A stretch of 64,000 nt of DNA from Streptomyces sp. Edi4 (GCF_040253615.1 NZ_JBEJGY010000004.1:5642001-5706000), one strand, 5' to 3'; shown: positions 7,344-16,524, counted from the first letter of the stretch. Program-made: numbers and translations. Notes: generated by a model not told the origin, from the sequence alone.

Positions 7344-8105
7344 TTACGCTCCGGCCGTCCGGAAGACCCGTGTGCCCACCGTCACGGCCGCCCCCGCGAA
7401 CCCCGCCGCCACCAAGGCCCCGTACAGCATGGCCGGCGTGGCGTACGCGCCGAGATAGGCCGAGCGCACCGCGTCCACCAGATAGCGCAGCGGCGTGAAA
7501 TGCGAGAGCACGTTCAGCCAGGCGGGCGCGAGCGTCATGGGCAGCATCAGACCGGAGAGCAGCATCGAGGGCATGGCGATGGCGTTGACCAACGGGCCGA
7601 ACCCCTGGGGCGTGGGCACCTTCATGGCCAGCGCGCACGACAGCGAGGCCAGCGCCAGGGCCAGCAAGGCCACGAAGGCGAAGCCTATGAGGATGCCGGC
7701 GAGCGGAGCCCGCAGGCCCATCGCCAGGGCGGTCAGGACGAGCAGGGCCGCCTGGAAGACGAAGAGCGCGCAGTCCCGAAGGACCCGGCCGAGCAGCAGC
7801 GCAAGACGGGACACGGGCGTGACGCGAAGGCGCTCCACGACGCCCCAGCTGTTCTCGATGATGACCCCGAAGCCCGTGAACGAGGCGCCGAACAGGGCCA
7901 GTTGGAGCAGCAGGCCGGGCACGAGCACCTGCCAGGAGCTGCCCCGGGAGCCCAGCGGCATGCCGGTCAGAAGCGGGCCGAAGAAGAGCAGGTAGAGCAG
8001 CGGCATCAGGACACCGAAGAAGATCTGGAACTTGGATCGCAGGGTCTGGCGGGCGTACCTGCCGAAGACCAGCGCGGTGTCACGCAGCAAAGGTGAGACG
8101 GTCAT
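7344..8105 (-). CDS. ABC-2 type transporter permease
   Basis: 253 aa with six predicted membrane segments (for example FGVLMPLLYLLFFGPLL, LLQLALFGASFTGFGVIIE, AALLVLTALAMGL and AMLYGALVAAGFAGAAVTVG). It matches the DrrB-like ABC-2 permease family. It follows its ATPase by 9 nt on the same strand. The pair probably exports a hydrophobic compound or drug, with the divergent TetR gene as regulator. No substrate can be deduced. Confidence 0.88.
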   Translation of the reverse strand: MTVSPLLRDTALVFGRYARQTLRSKFQIFFGVLMPLLYLLFFGPLLTGMPLGSRGSSWQVLVPGLLLQLALFGASFTGFGVIIENSWGVVERLRVTPVSRLALLLGRVLRDCALFVFQAALLVLTALAMGLRAPLAGILIGFAFVALLALALASLSCALAMKVPTPQGFGPLVNAIAMPSMLLSGLMLPMTLAPAWLNVLSHFTPLRYLVDAVRSAYLGAYATPAMLYGALVAAGFAGAAVTVGTRVFRTAGA

Positions 8106-8114
8106 GGGGGAGTC

Positions 8115-8897
8115 CTAGACGGCTACGGGGGCGGTTTCCTGGGGCGTGGGGCTGCGCCCGGTGATGGCGAGGAAGGCGTCCTGGAGCGAGGCGTCCGGGC
8201 TTTTCGCGTACCGGGTCTTGAGGTGGGCCGGTGTGCCCTCGGCCGCGACCACGCCCCGGTCGACGACCACCAGGCGGTTGGCGAGCGCGTCGGCCTCGTC
8301 CAGGTAGTGGGTGGTGAGGAAGACGGTGGTGCCGTGCTCGGCGCGGATCCGCCGGATCAGGTCCCACAGGTCGGCGCGGCTGCCCGGGTCGAGCCCGGTG
8401 GTCGGCTCGTCGAGGAAGAGCACCGAGGGCCGGTGCGTCAGGCCCATCGCGATGTCCAGCCGCCGGCGCTGGCCGCCGGAGAGCGTGGACGTCTTGCGTT
8501 CCAGGAGGTCTTCGAGGCCGAGCTCCGCCGCCAACTCCCGCGCGCGCAGGGCGGCTTGGGGTTTGGTGAGCCGGTAGAGGCGGCCCTGGGTGACCAGCTC
8601 CTCGCGTACCGAGACGGTGGGGTCGAGGCCGCCGGACTGAGCCACGTAACCGCACGCCCCGCGCACCGCCGACGGCTCGCGCACCAGGTCGTACCCGGCC
8701 ACGGTCGCGGCGCCGCCGGTCGGCGGGAGCAGCGTGGTGAGCATGCGCAGGGTCGTGGTCTTGCCCGCGCCGTTGGGCCCGAGGAAGCCCAGGATCTCGC
8801 CCTCGCGCACCGTCAGGTCGATGCCCCGCACCGCCTCGACGGGCCCGCCTTTGCCCTGGAAGGTCCGGGCGAGCCCGGCCGTGCTGATGATTGCCAT
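8115..8897 (-). CDS. ABC transporter ATP-binding protein (DrrA-like)
   Basis: 260 aa with the full ATPase set: Walker A GPNGAGKTT, Q-loop YVAQSGGLDP, signature LSGGQRRRLDIAMGL, Walker B VLFLDEPTTGLD and switch histidine TTHY. This powers export through the neighbouring ABC-2 permease. It is the first gene of the run reading into the permease and the adenosyltransferase. The start is the ATG at 8897, which overlaps one arm of an inverted repeat in the gap to the divergent TetR gene. Confidence 0.92.
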   Translation of the reverse strand: MAIISTAGLARTFQGKGGPVEAVRGIDLTVREGEILGFLGPNGAGKTTTLRMLTTLLPPTGGAATVAGYDLVREPSAVRGACGYVAQSGGLDPTVSVREELVTQGRLYRLTKPQAALRARELAAELGLEDLLERKTSTLSGGQRRRLDIAMGLTHRPSVLFLDEPTTGLDPGSRADLWDLIRRIRAEHGTTVFLTTHYLDEADALANRLVVVDRGVVAAEGTPAHLKTRYAKSPDASLQDAFLAITGRSPTPQETAPVAV

Positions 8898-8918
8898 GAC
8901 TCCAGAAAAACAGAGTCA
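8897..8918. promoter_or_regulatory. Inverted repeat TGACTC-N10-GAGTCA in the divergent gap
   Basis: Arms TGACTC (8897-8902) and GAGTCA (8913-8918) lie in the 82-nt gap between the ABC ATPase and the TetR gene. The left arm overlaps the ATPase start codon. It is the most obvious operator candidate for the TetR regulator. Confidence 0.4.
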
Positions 8919-8979
8919 CGCCAATTTTGCAATGCCCCCAAGTTTTAAGCGGGTGCAGTGGTTCGTCTACGCTGGTGGC

Positions 8980-9621
8980 ATGGCAGAAGGGCTCAGGGAG
9001 CGGAAGAAGCGCGAGACCAGGCAGCGGATCTCGGACCTGGCCACCGGGCTCTTCATCGAGCGCGGCTTCGAGGCGGTCACCATCGCCGAGATCGCCGACG
9101 TGGCCGACGTCTCGGTGAACACCGTCTACAACTACTTCCCCGCCAAGGAAGACCTGTTCTTCGACCGGAGCCACGGCGTCGTGGACCGGCTCTCGCGCTG
9201 GGTGCGCGGTCGGGACGAGGGGGAGTCGGCCGCCGCCGCCGTCCTGCGCGAGCTGCGCGCCGAGGTGGAGTCGGTGTCGCCCCGGGTCGGCCTGATGGAG
9301 GGCTACAGCCGCTTCATGGCCGTCATCCACGACTCGCCCGCGCTCAAGGCCCGGTTGTGGGCGGTGGGCCAGGAAGTCCTGGAGAACCTGGACACCACCT
9401 TGCGCCAGGAGGTCCAAGCGCGCCCGGATGAGCCGCTGCCCTCGCTGGTCGCCGGGCAGATCAGCTGGGTCCACCAGACGGCGATGGCGGCCATCGGCCG
9501 CGAGATGATGGCCGGCCGCGATCCGAGGGAGGTCTCCCGCGAGGTGCTGGTCCTGATCGACGAGATGGAGGGGCTGCTCGGGGACGGTGTGCTCAACTAC
9601 GCCGTACGGGGCGCCCGCTGA
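8980..9621 (+). CDS. TetR family transcriptional regulator of the adjacent ABC exporter
   Basis: 213 aa. The N-terminal TetR helix-turn-helix reads ETRQRISDLATGLFIERGFE...TIAEIADVADVSVNTVYNYFPAKEDLF (about residues 11-58). The remainder is a helical ligand domain. The frame stays open upstream to 8734, but that part runs through the divergent ATPase gene. The ATG at 8980 gives the standard TetR length. Divergent placement suggests it represses the exporter operon and itself. Confidence 0.88.
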   Translation: MAEGLRERKKRETRQRISDLATGLFIERGFEAVTIAEIADVADVSVNTVYNYFPAKEDLFFDRSHGVVDRLSRWVRGRDEGESAAAAVLRELRAEVESVSPRVGLMEGYSRFMAVIHDSPALKARLWAVGQEVLENLDTTLRQEVQARPDEPLPSLVAGQISWVHQTAMAAIGREMMAGRDPREVSREVLVLIDEMEGLLGDGVLNYAVRGAR

Positions 9622-9812
9622 GACCCACCTCACGCCGGACGGTGTGATGTCCGTCATGAAAAAAGGCGTGGGCGGCTCGAAGAGCCTCGTAAAGGGGCGG
9701 CGGCCGGAAGACGGGCGGGCGTGACGCGTATCTCTTCGCCCTCCCAGAAGGCCGCTCGGCCGATAGCCTCCGCCAAGAAGGCTTGGGTGGAAACCTGTTG
9801 GAGGGAAGTGTC

Positions 9813-10661
9813 GTGGCCAGGAAGCTCGCCGTCATCGGAGCCGGACTCATGGGGTCCGGTATCGCGCAGGTCTCTGCCCAGGCGGGCTGGGACGTCGTCC
9901 TGCGCGACGTCACCGACGAAGCCCTCACCCGGGGCACCGACGGCATCAAGGCCTCGTACGACAAGTTCGTGAGCAAGGGCAAGCTGGCCGCCGAGGACGC
10001 CGAGGCCGCGCTCGCCCGCATCACCACGACCACCGATCTGGACGCCGCCGCCGACGCCGACATCGTCGTCGAGGCCGTCTTCGAGAAGCTTGAGGTCAAG
10101 CACGAGATCTTCCGCACGCTCGACAAGATCGTGCGCCCGGAGACCGTGCTCGCCTCCAACACATCCGCCATCCCGATCACCAAGATCGCGGCCGCCACCG
10201 AGCACCCCGAGCGGGTCGTCGGCGTCCACTTCTTCTCGCCGGTGCCGATGATGCGGCTGTGCGAGCTGGTGCGTGGCTACAAGACGAGCGACGAAACGCT
10301 CGCCGCCGCCCGGGAGTTCGCCGAGTCGGTCGGCAAGACCTGCATCGTGGTCAACCGCGACGTGGCCGGCTTCGTCACCACCCGCCTCATCTCGGCGCTC
10401 GTCGTCGAGGCGGCCAAGCTGTACGAGTCGGGCGTGGCCAGCGCCGAGGACATCGACCTCGCCTGCAAGCTGGGCTTCGGCCACGCCATGGGCCCGCTCG
10501 CCACCGCCGACCTCACCGGCGTGGACATCCTGCTGCACGCCACCAGCAACATCTACACGGAGTCCCAGGACGAGAAGTTCGCCCCGCCGGAGCTGATGCG
10601 CCGGATGGTGGACGCCGGTGACATCGGCCGCAAGAGCGGGCAGGGCTTCTACAAGCACTGA
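9813..10661 (+). CDS. 3-hydroxybutyryl-CoA dehydrogenase
   Basis: NAD(P)-dependent oxidation/reduction of 3-hydroxyacyl-CoA in butyrate/acetoacetyl-CoA metabolism. 282 aa, the usual size of stand-alone Hbd. It has an N-terminal Rossmann motif GAGLMGSGIAQ, the conserved SNTSAIPIT and H-F-F-S-P-V-P segments, and the C-terminal domain GHAMGPLATADLTGVD. The start is GTG at 9813, preceded by GGAGG eight bases upstream; the upstream TTG at 9783 lacks a site. Its product would feed the acetoacetyl-CoA thiolase and IcmA branch elsewhere in the window. Confidence 0.9.
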   Translation: MARKLAVIGAGLMGSGIAQVSAQAGWDVVLRDVTDEALTRGTDGIKASYDKFVSKGKLAAEDAEAALARITTTTDLDAAADADIVVEAVFEKLEVKHEIFRTLDKIVRPETVLASNTSAIPITKIAAATEHPERVVGVHFFSPVPMMRLCELVRGYKTSDETLAAAREFAESVGKTCIVVNRDVAGFVTTRLISALVVEAAKLYESGVASAEDIDLACKLGFGHAMGPLATADLTGVDILLHATSNIYTESQDEKFAPPELMRRMVDAGDIGRKSGQGFYKH

Positions 10662-10799
10662 ACCGCCCGGCACCCCCGACCTCACCCCATGGGGTGAATT
10701 AGGTATCGGTTCGCTCACGGGCGGCAACTTCCATGCCCGTGCGGCAGTCAGTTGTTGAGTCGGTTGTCGTAAAAGCCAGAGCATCTGTCAGGAGCGCAT

Positions 10800-11123
10800 A
10801 TGCACATCAGGGGCGACCACGTCGAGCTGGTCGTCGGGGGCCGCCTCGACGTCCGCAGCGCGGCGGACGCCCGTACGGCCCTGCACTCGGCGGTCGACGA
10901 CGGGGCCGGTGATCTCGTGCTCGACCTCACCGAACTCGACTCGTGGGACGCCACCGGGCTCGGCGTGATCATGGGCGCGCACCGCAGGGCCGGGCGGTGC
11001 GGCCGGCGCCTCGTGCTGCGCGGCGTGCCGCCCCAGATGCAGCGCCTCCTGGTCGCCACCCGGCTGCACCGCATCCTCGCGATCGAGGGCGGCATCGTGG
11101 CGGAGGCCCTGCCGCGCGTGTAG
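10800..11123 (+). CDS. STAS-domain protein, anti-anti-sigma factor-like
   Basis: 107 aa forming a single STAS domain. The phospho-acceptor loop reads D-S-W-D-A-T-G-L-G-V-I. The classical D-S-S/T-G is D-A-T-G here, so threonine would be the acceptor. Such proteins bind anti-sigma kinases when unphosphorylated and release a sigma factor. No kinase or sigma gene is adjacent, so the partner is unknown. A GGAG box lies upstream of the ATG. Confidence 0.85.
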   Translation: MHIRGDHVELVVGGRLDVRSAADARTALHSAVDDGAGDLVLDLTELDSWDATGLGVIMGAHRRAGRCGRRLVLRGVPPQMQRLLVATRLHRILAIEGGIVAEALPRV

Positions 11124-11460
11124 CGGGCCGCGAGCGCGAAGGCGGCTGCACGCGGCGCGCGAGCGCTCGTACGACCCGGATGCGTCGGGCGCGGGGGCCT
11201 ACCCCCTTACCGAAGACGGGTGTTGTCATGACAGGGGTGCGGTAAACGGACTCCGCACGCAATCCTCACGAGACCATGACGTCCTGGACGGGGCGGCACC
11301 CCGGCCGTTCGGAGATACTGTCCCACGGTCTAGGGTTCGGCTTCCCGCCGATCGACGAACCCACACGGCGGGCACCGGACCAGAAGCGACAGCGAAGAGC
11401 GAAGTGCGTAAGGGCCGGAGGGGCATTCCTTACGCACCACGCATCTGGGGGGCTTTCACC
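11124..11460 (+). promoter_or_regulatory. 337-nt leader region with a 9-bp hairpin before the NTPase gene
   Basis: The gap has no supported gene. At 11405-11436 the arms TGCGTAAGG and CCTTACGCA pair perfectly around a 14-nt loop and end 24 nt before the NTPase ATG. The hairpin is too close to the start, and has no T-run, for a terminator. A regulator site or translational control hairpin is more likely. An in-frame GTG at 11404 would put the hairpin inside the coding region. Confidence 0.4.
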
Positions 11461-13977
11461 ATGGACCCGACGAGCCGGGGACCGGAAGAGTTCAACCGTG
11501 CCGACGACACGGCAGGCGTTGCGGGCGCACACGCGCAACCGGGCGCCGGGCCGCAGCGCTCGCCGCGCGACAAGGAGCCCGCCTCCGCCGAGTTCACCCC
11601 GCGCGCTGCCACCCAGGCCCGCACCGTCCAGCTCGTCGCCGGCGACTTCCTGCTGACCGTCAACCCGGTCGACGGCAGCGAGATCGAGAACTGCCCGCCC
11701 GGCGCGATACCCCGGCGCGCGCCCCGCCGCGCCGCCGCCGACCGGGCCGAGCACCAAAGGGCCGCGCTGCCGCCCCTGCCGCCGGGGCTCATGAGCCCCA
11801 CCCCCGCCCTGCTCGAACGGGCCCAGGAGCGCGCCAGGCTCGTACGCCTCCTCGGCCGGGGCCGCTCCGTACGGCTCACCGGGGCCGCCGGCTCCGGCCG
11901 CAGCGCCCTGCTGGACGCCGTCGCCGCCGACTGCGCCGAGCTCGCCCCCGACGGCGTCGTACGCCTCTCGGGCCACCGGCGCGGCCCCACCGAGCTGCTG
12001 CGTGAGCTGTACGCCACGGTCTTCGACGCCCCCCTGCACCGGCTCGACCGTGCCACCCTGCTCGGCCGGGTCCGTGACATCGGCGCGGTCGTGGTGCTCG
12101 ACGACCTGGAGTTCGGCGGGTCCACTCTCGAAGAACTGCTCCTTGCCACCCCGGAGTGCGCCTATCTGCTCGCCGCCACGCCCGATGTGCAGGCCCCGCA
12201 CACCGAGTCGGGCGTCGAGGAGGTCCCGCTCGCGGGCCTCGGCCGTAACGCCTCGCTCGAACTCCTGGAGCAGGCCGTCGACCGGCCGCTCACCGACGAG
12301 GAGGCCAACTGGGCCGGCGACCTCTGGTTCGAGTCCCAGGGCCTGCCGCTGCGCTTCGTCCAGGCCGGCGCCCTGCTGCGCCGGCGTGACCGGCTGCGCG
12401 GCGAGCCCAACTCCCGTGACCCGTACGGCTTCCCCAAGGACGAGGCCGCCGAGGCGTCGGTGTTCACGGGTGAGGGCCGCGAGGTGCCGCTGCCCTCGCT
12501 CGGCGAAGGCGCCGCCCCCGCCGCCCTGCTCGCCTCCCGGCTGAGCGAGGCCGCGCGGGCCACCCTGCGCTTCGCCGTCGCGCTCGGTGGCGAGGTGCCG
12601 CACCAGGCGCACCTGCCGGCGCTCGTCGGCGACACCCACGCGGACGCCAGCCTCGGCGAACTCCTCGACAGCGGACTCCTCTCCCCGGCCGGCTCCCGCT
12701 ACCGGCTCGCGGCGGGCGTCCTGACCCAGCTGGAGAACAGCGGTTACGCCGCAGAGGCGGGTGAGCTCGCCCAGAGCGCCGCCCGGCACTACACCTGGTG
12801 GACCGGGCACCCCTCGGTCGCCCCCGAACGGGCCGCCATGGAGGCGGACGCGGTGCTCGCCGCGATGAGCGCGCTCGTGCCGGGCGACGAGCCGGGCCAC
12901 CCCGCCGCCGCGGTCGAACTGGCCCGCACCGCCGCGCCCGTTTTCGCCGCGGGACTGCACTGGGGTGCGTGGGAACGGGCCCTCAGGGTCGGCTCCGAGG
13001 CGGCCCGCCTGACCGGCGAGGTCGCCGAAGAGGCGTACTTCCACCACGAGTTGGGCGTCCTCGCGCTCTGCAACGGCGGGCTCGACCGGGCCCGCGCCGA
13101 GCTGGAGGCCTCCATCGGCCTGCGCGGCGCGCTCTCCGACAAGCGCGGCACGGTCGCGGGCCGCCGGGCCCTCGCCCTGGTCGAGGACCGATCCGGCGGG
13201 CCGCTGCCGGGCGGGCGCGCCCTCTTCGGGCAGGAGCCGCCGCCGGTACCTCCACAGGAGCCCCGGACGCCGCACACGGACCCGTCGTCGGCGGTGGTGA
13301 CCGCCCAACTCCCCAGCCAAGCGGGCCCGTTGACCACCCGCAGGGACACCCCGGTCGGCGCCGCCATGCCCAAGGCGCGCCGCGCCCTGTTCGGCGGCGC
13401 CCGGCGCAACCTCGTCGCGGCCGGCGCGGGCGCGCTGCTCGTCGCGGTGCTCGGCACGGTGGTCACCCTCGGCGCGACCTCCAACAGTGGCGGCGACGGC
13501 CAGGGCGACGACGTCAAACAGCAGCAGTCCGCGAACGAGGGCGACGGCGGCGGCGACGCGGACACGAGCCCCGACAGCCCGAGCGCCGGCACGAAGCCCG
13601 GCGCCCCCAAGGGACGCGGCACGGCGAGCCCGAGGAAGCCGGGCGCCACCCCAAGGCCCGGCACCTCGGGCCAGCCCGCCCCGGACACCAGCGTCACCCC
13701 GAGCGGCCCGGGCGCCACGGGCCGCCCGTCGCCCGGGGCGTCGTCCCCGGGTTCGAAGAAGTCACCGACCCCGGGCAAGTCCGGTACGAATACGCCCCCG
13801 CACTCGGCGTCTCCGGATCCGACGGCGACCAAGTCCGTGACGCCGACGGACTCTCCCCCGACCCCCTCCACCCCGTCGTCGCCGGGCACCGGAGGCACCA
13901 GTCCGCCGCCCGCGAACCCGGGCTCCACCTCTCCCACGTCCGCCGCGGCAGCCGGATCCTCGCAGCCGTCGACGTAG
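11461..13977 (+). CDS. Membrane-anchored STAND-like NTPase with Pro/Ser/Thr-rich tail
   Basis: 838 aa; function unknown. Residues about 1-115 are low-complexity. Walker A GAAGSGRS starts at about 141, and a Walker B-like VVVLDDLEF lies near 210. Winged-helix-like and TPR-like helical repeats follow to about residue 600. One membrane helix lies at about 651-672 (NLVAAGAGALLVAVLGTVVTL). The last 165 residues are a Gly/Pro/Ser/Thr/Lys-rich tail, predicted outside the membrane and long enough to cross the wall. ATG 11461 follows a GGGGGG run at good spacing; GTG 11404 is the alternative start. A strong terminator follows. The layout suggests a signal-transducing ATPase; no kinase or effector domain was seen. 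Confidence 0.75.
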   Translation: MDPTSRGPEEFNRADDTAGVAGAHAQPGAGPQRSPRDKEPASAEFTPRAATQARTVQLVAGDFLLTVNPVDGSEIENCPPGAIPRRAPRRAAADRAEHQRAALPPLPPGLMSPTPALLERAQERARLVRLLGRGRSVRLTGAAGSGRSALLDAVAADCAELAPDGVVRLSGHRRGPTELLRELYATVFDAPLHRLDRATLLGRVRDIGAVVVLDDLEFGGSTLEELLLATPECAYLLAATPDVQAPHTESGVEEVPLAGLGRNASLELLEQAVDRPLTDEEANWAGDLWFESQGLPLRFVQAGALLRRRDRLRGEPNSRDPYGFPKDEAAEASVFTGEGREVPLPSLGEGAAPAALLASRLSEAARATLRFAVALGGEVPHQAHLPALVGDTHADASLGELLDSGLLSPAGSRYRLAAGVLTQLENSGYAAEAGELAQSAARHYTWWTGHPSVAPERAAMEADAVLAAMSALVPGDEPGHPAAAVELARTAAPVFAAGLHWGAWERALRVGSEAARLTGEVAEEAYFHHELGVLALCNGGLDRARAELEASIGLRGALSDKRGTVAGRRALALVEDRSGGPLPGGRALFGQEPPPVPPQEPRTPHTDPSSAVVTAQLPSQAGPLTTRRDTPVGAAMPKARRALFGGARRNLVAAGAGALLVAVLGTVVTLGATSNSGGDGQGDDVKQQQSANEGDGGGDADTSPDSPSAGTKPGAPKGRGTASPRKPGATPRPGTSGQPAPDTSVTPSGPGATGRPSPGASSPGSKKSPTPGKSGTNTPPHSASPDPTATKSVTPTDSPPTPSTPSSPGTGGTSPPPANPGSTSPTSAAAAGSSQPST

Positions 13978-14029
13978 ACCACGCACAGATTCTCGGCGCC
14001 GTACGCGCACGAAAAGCCATACGCATGCG

Positions 14030-14063
14030 AGAAGGGGCCCGCGGCACTCCGCGGGCCCCTTCT
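14030..14063. terminator. 15-bp hairpin between convergent genes
   Basis: Arms 14030-14044 and 14049-14063 (starting AGAAGGGGCCCGCGG) pair perfectly around the loop CACT. The hairpin lies between the convergent NTPase and nucS genes and can serve both. Confidence 0.8.
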
Positions 14064-14104
14064 GCCGTGCTCCGGACCGGGGCCGGACAGGGGCCGGACA
14101 GGGC

Positions 14105-14776
14105 TCAGAACAGGCGGAGCTTGTCGTCCTCGATGCCGCGCAGGGCGTTGTAGTCCAGCACCACACAGCCGATGCCGCGGTCGGTGGCGAGCACGCGGGC
14201 CTGCGGCTTGATCTCCTGGGCCGCGAAGACGCCCTGGACGGGAGCGAGGTGCGGGTCCCGGTTGAGCAGTTCCAGATACCGGGTCAGCTGCTCGACGCCG
14301 TCGATCTCGCCGCGCCGCTTGATCTCGATCGCCACCGTCCTGCCGTCGCCGTCCCGGCACAGGATGTCCACCGGGCCGATGGCCGTCGGATACTCGCGGC
14401 GGATCAGGGTGTAGCCCTCGCCGAGGGTGTCGATGCGGTCGGCGAGCAGTTCCTGGAGGTGTGCTTCCACGCCGTCCTTGATCAGGCCCGGGTCGACGCC
14501 CAGTTCGTGGGCGGAGTCGTGAAGGATCTCCTCCATCGTGATGATGAGCTTCTCGCCCGCCTTGTTGACGACCGTCCAGACGCCTTCGTCGTCCCCGGTC
14601 CCCTCTTTGAGGGTGCAGGGCGGAGACATCCAGTTGAGAGGCTTGTAGGCCCGGTCGTCAGCGTGGATGGACACGCTGCCGTCCGCCTTCACCAGGATGA
14701 GACGGGGGGCGGAGGGGAGGTGGGCGGTGAGCCGGCCCGCGTAGTCGACGGAGCAGCGGGCGATGACGAGACGCAT
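14105..14776 (-). CDS. nucS: Endonuclease NucS/EndoMS, mismatch-specific
   Basis: Mismatch-cutting endonuclease of the non-canonical actinobacterial mismatch-repair pathway, which replaces MutS/MutL. 223 aa, nearly collinear with mycobacterial NucS as I remember it. The N-terminal DNA-binding domain begins MRLVIARCSVDYAGRLTAHL. The C-terminal nuclease domain carries GPVDILCRD, then AIEIKRRGEIDGVEQLTRYLELL, the RecB-like D...E-x-K core. The protein ends in K-L-R-L-F, the sliding-clamp binding tail. The start was placed at the ATG at 14776 to match family N-termini, three codons after the first possible ATG. It is convergent with the NTPase gene. Confidence 0.95.
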   Translation of the reverse strand: MRLVIARCSVDYAGRLTAHLPSAPRLILVKADGSVSIHADDRAYKPLNWMSPPCTLKEGTGDDEGVWTVVNKAGEKLIITMEEILHDSAHELGVDPGLIKDGVEAHLQELLADRIDTLGEGYTLIRREYPTAIGPVDILCRDGDGRTVAIEIKRRGEIDGVEQLTRYLELLNRDPHLAPVQGVFAAQEIKPQARVLATDRGIGCVVLDYNALRGIEDDKLRLF

Positions 14777-15004
14777 GGGGCGCAACGCTACTCGACTCCC
14801 CCCGTCGAACGCGATTCGCCCAGGAGTGCACTGTTCGTTATTGGCCGGTTATGTGCCAAGTACCTGCCACCGGCCCCGTATCGCGCCTACCGTGGACGCG
14901 GGAGGTTGTCGGCCGCGCACGCTGCGTTGTCGAAAGAGACGGCCGTCATGCTCCCTTTCCCTGCCCGTAAGGCCCCGCTCCCCGGGGTCGCGAGAGGAGA
15001 AACC

Positions 15005-15397
15005 ATGTCGCTCGACGTCTCACCGGCCCTACTCGAACAGGCCGAGCGAGGCGAGGTCGACGAAGCCGCCTTCGTCGACTGCGTCCGGACCTCCCTGCCC
15101 TACGCGTGGGAGATGATCAGCTCTCTGGTGGCCCAGCTGAAGGTCGACGGCGGAGCGTTCGCCGACAACCAGACGCCACCGCCGGACGAGCAGGCGCGCG
15201 GCCAGCTGCTGCGCGCTCTTGCGAGTGACGCCATTCGCGGTGCGCTCCAGCGGCACTTCGGTGTCCGTCTGGCGTTCCAGAACTGCCACCGTGTCGCGGT
15301 GTTCCCTCTGGACCCCTCGTCCGATGAGCGGCTTGCCCGCTTCACCTCCATCAGGGGTCAGCTGCTCAACCAGTCCCCGGAGCTTCGGGACTGCTGA
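15005..15397 (+). CDS. SCO5389 family protein, unknown function
   Basis: 130 aa, highly charged, with no signal peptide or membrane segment. It matches the conserved streptomycete family represented by SCO5389 (begins MSLDVSPALLEQAERGEVDE; contains HFGVRLAFQNCHRVAVFPLD). ATG 15005 has GAGAGGAG five bases upstream. An in-frame ATG at 14948 would add 19 residues but lacks a good site. No biochemical function is known to me. Confidence 0.85.
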   Translation: MSLDVSPALLEQAERGEVDEAAFVDCVRTSLPYAWEMISSLVAQLKVDGGAFADNQTPPPDEQARGQLLRALASDAIRGALQRHFGVRLAFQNCHRVAVFPLDPSSDERLARFTSIRGQLLNQSPELRDC

Positions 15398-15486
15398 CGG
15401 GCTCGCCGCCGCTCCGCGTCGCGGGAGGCACAACTGACGCGGGGCGGGGGCCGGTTGAGAGCCGGCGCCGCTCACCCCTAGTGTGC

Positions 15487-16524
15487 CTAGGCGAGCAGCG
15501 GCAGTACCTCCGAGCCGAGCCTGCGGACGTTCTCCTCCGTGGCGGCCAGGTCGCCCGAGCCCTCGACGAGGAGGGCGAAGCGGGTGATGCCCGTGCGTTC
15601 CGATGTGGCGGCCAGCCGGTCGGCGGCCAGCCGGGGGGTGCCCACCGGATGGATGCCGCAGAGGAATTCGGTGTACGCGACCGGGTCGCGCATCGCGCGC
15701 CGGCGGCCGTCCACCGTCACATGGGCGTCAAGCCCCTGCTTCAGCCATCCCGGCATCGACTTGAGAACCGTCTCGGCGGCCCCGGCGCCCCGGTCGCCGA
15801 TCTGCGCGACGCCCGCCGACACATGGCCCGCCGCCGCGACCCGCTCCGGCGCGTGACCGGCCGCGAGCGCTTCCCCGCGCCACAGCGCGACCATCTCCGC
15901 CTTCTCCTCGTCGCCGCAGTGCATCCCGAGCAGCATCGGGAGCCCGCGCCGGGCGGCCAGCCGCACGCTCGTGGGGGAGGTGCAGGCCACGATCACCTCG
16001 GGGCAGGCGTCGTCCGGCCCGCCGTCCAAAATCTCGGCCGGTCGCGGCACCACCGCGACCTCCCGGAAGGCGAATCGTTCCCCCTGGGCGCCGACGCGGG
16101 GCTCGCGCAACCAGCGCAGGAGCAGATCGAGCGATTCGGGAAACCCCTGCTCGTACGCCGGGAGTCCGGAGCCGAACACCTCCAGATCGACCCAGGGCCC
16201 GCCCCGCCCCACGCCGAGCGAGAACCGTCCGCCGGAGGTGAGGTGCAACAGCGCGGCCTGCTCGCCGAGCGTCACCGGGTGGGACGTCGGCAGCACGCAG
16301 ACCGCGGTGCCGATCCTGATCCGCCGGGTGCGCCCGAGCAATAACGCCGCCAGCGTCACGGCGGACGGGCACACGCCGTACGGTACGAAGTGGTGCTCGG
16401 CCAGCCACACCGCGTCGAGCCCGGCCTCCTCGGCCACTTCGACGGACCGGACCGCCCGGTGGAGCGTTTCTCCCTGCCCTTGGCCCGGGAACTGGGCTGC
16501 CAGTACAAAAGTGCCCACACGCAT
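15487..16524 (-). CDS. LLM-class flavin-dependent oxidoreductase
   Basis: 345 aa, a luciferase-like F420- or FMN-dependent monooxygenase. Features are a TIM-barrel start AVWLAEHHFVPYGVCPSAV, the family TRRIRIGTAVCVLPTSHPVTLGEQAA segment and GRFSLGVGRGG. The substrate is unknown. It is the only minus-strand gene between two plus-strand genes, so it is probably transcribed alone from the 214-nt gap on its right. Confidence 0.85.
   Translation of the reverse strand: MRVGTFVLAAQFPGQGQGETLHRAVRSVEVAEEAGLDAVWLAEHHFVPYGVCPSAVTLAALLLGRTRRIRIGTAVCVLPTSHPVTLGEQAALLHLTSGGRFSLGVGRGGPWVDLEVFGSGLPAYEQGFPESLDLLLRWLREPRVGAQGERFAFREVAVVPRPAEILDGGPDDACPEVIVACTSPTSVRLAARRGLPMLLGMHCGDEEKAEMVALWRGEALAAGHAPERVAAAGHVSAGVAQIGDRGAGAAETVLKSMPGWLKQGLDAHVTVDGRRRAMRDPVAYTEFLCGIHPVGTPRLAADRLAATSERTGITRFALLVEGSGDLAATEENVRRLGSEVLPLLA

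Noticed and set aside
9303..10198. Minus-strand frames opposite the TetR and Hbd-like genes
   Set aside because: They are shadows of conserved plus-strand genes with strong ribosome sites; no motif was found in them.
11266..13320. 684-codon minus-strand frame opposite the membrane NTPase
   Set aside because: The NTPase frame has Walker motifs, a membrane helix and a terminator behind it; the antisense frame has none of these.
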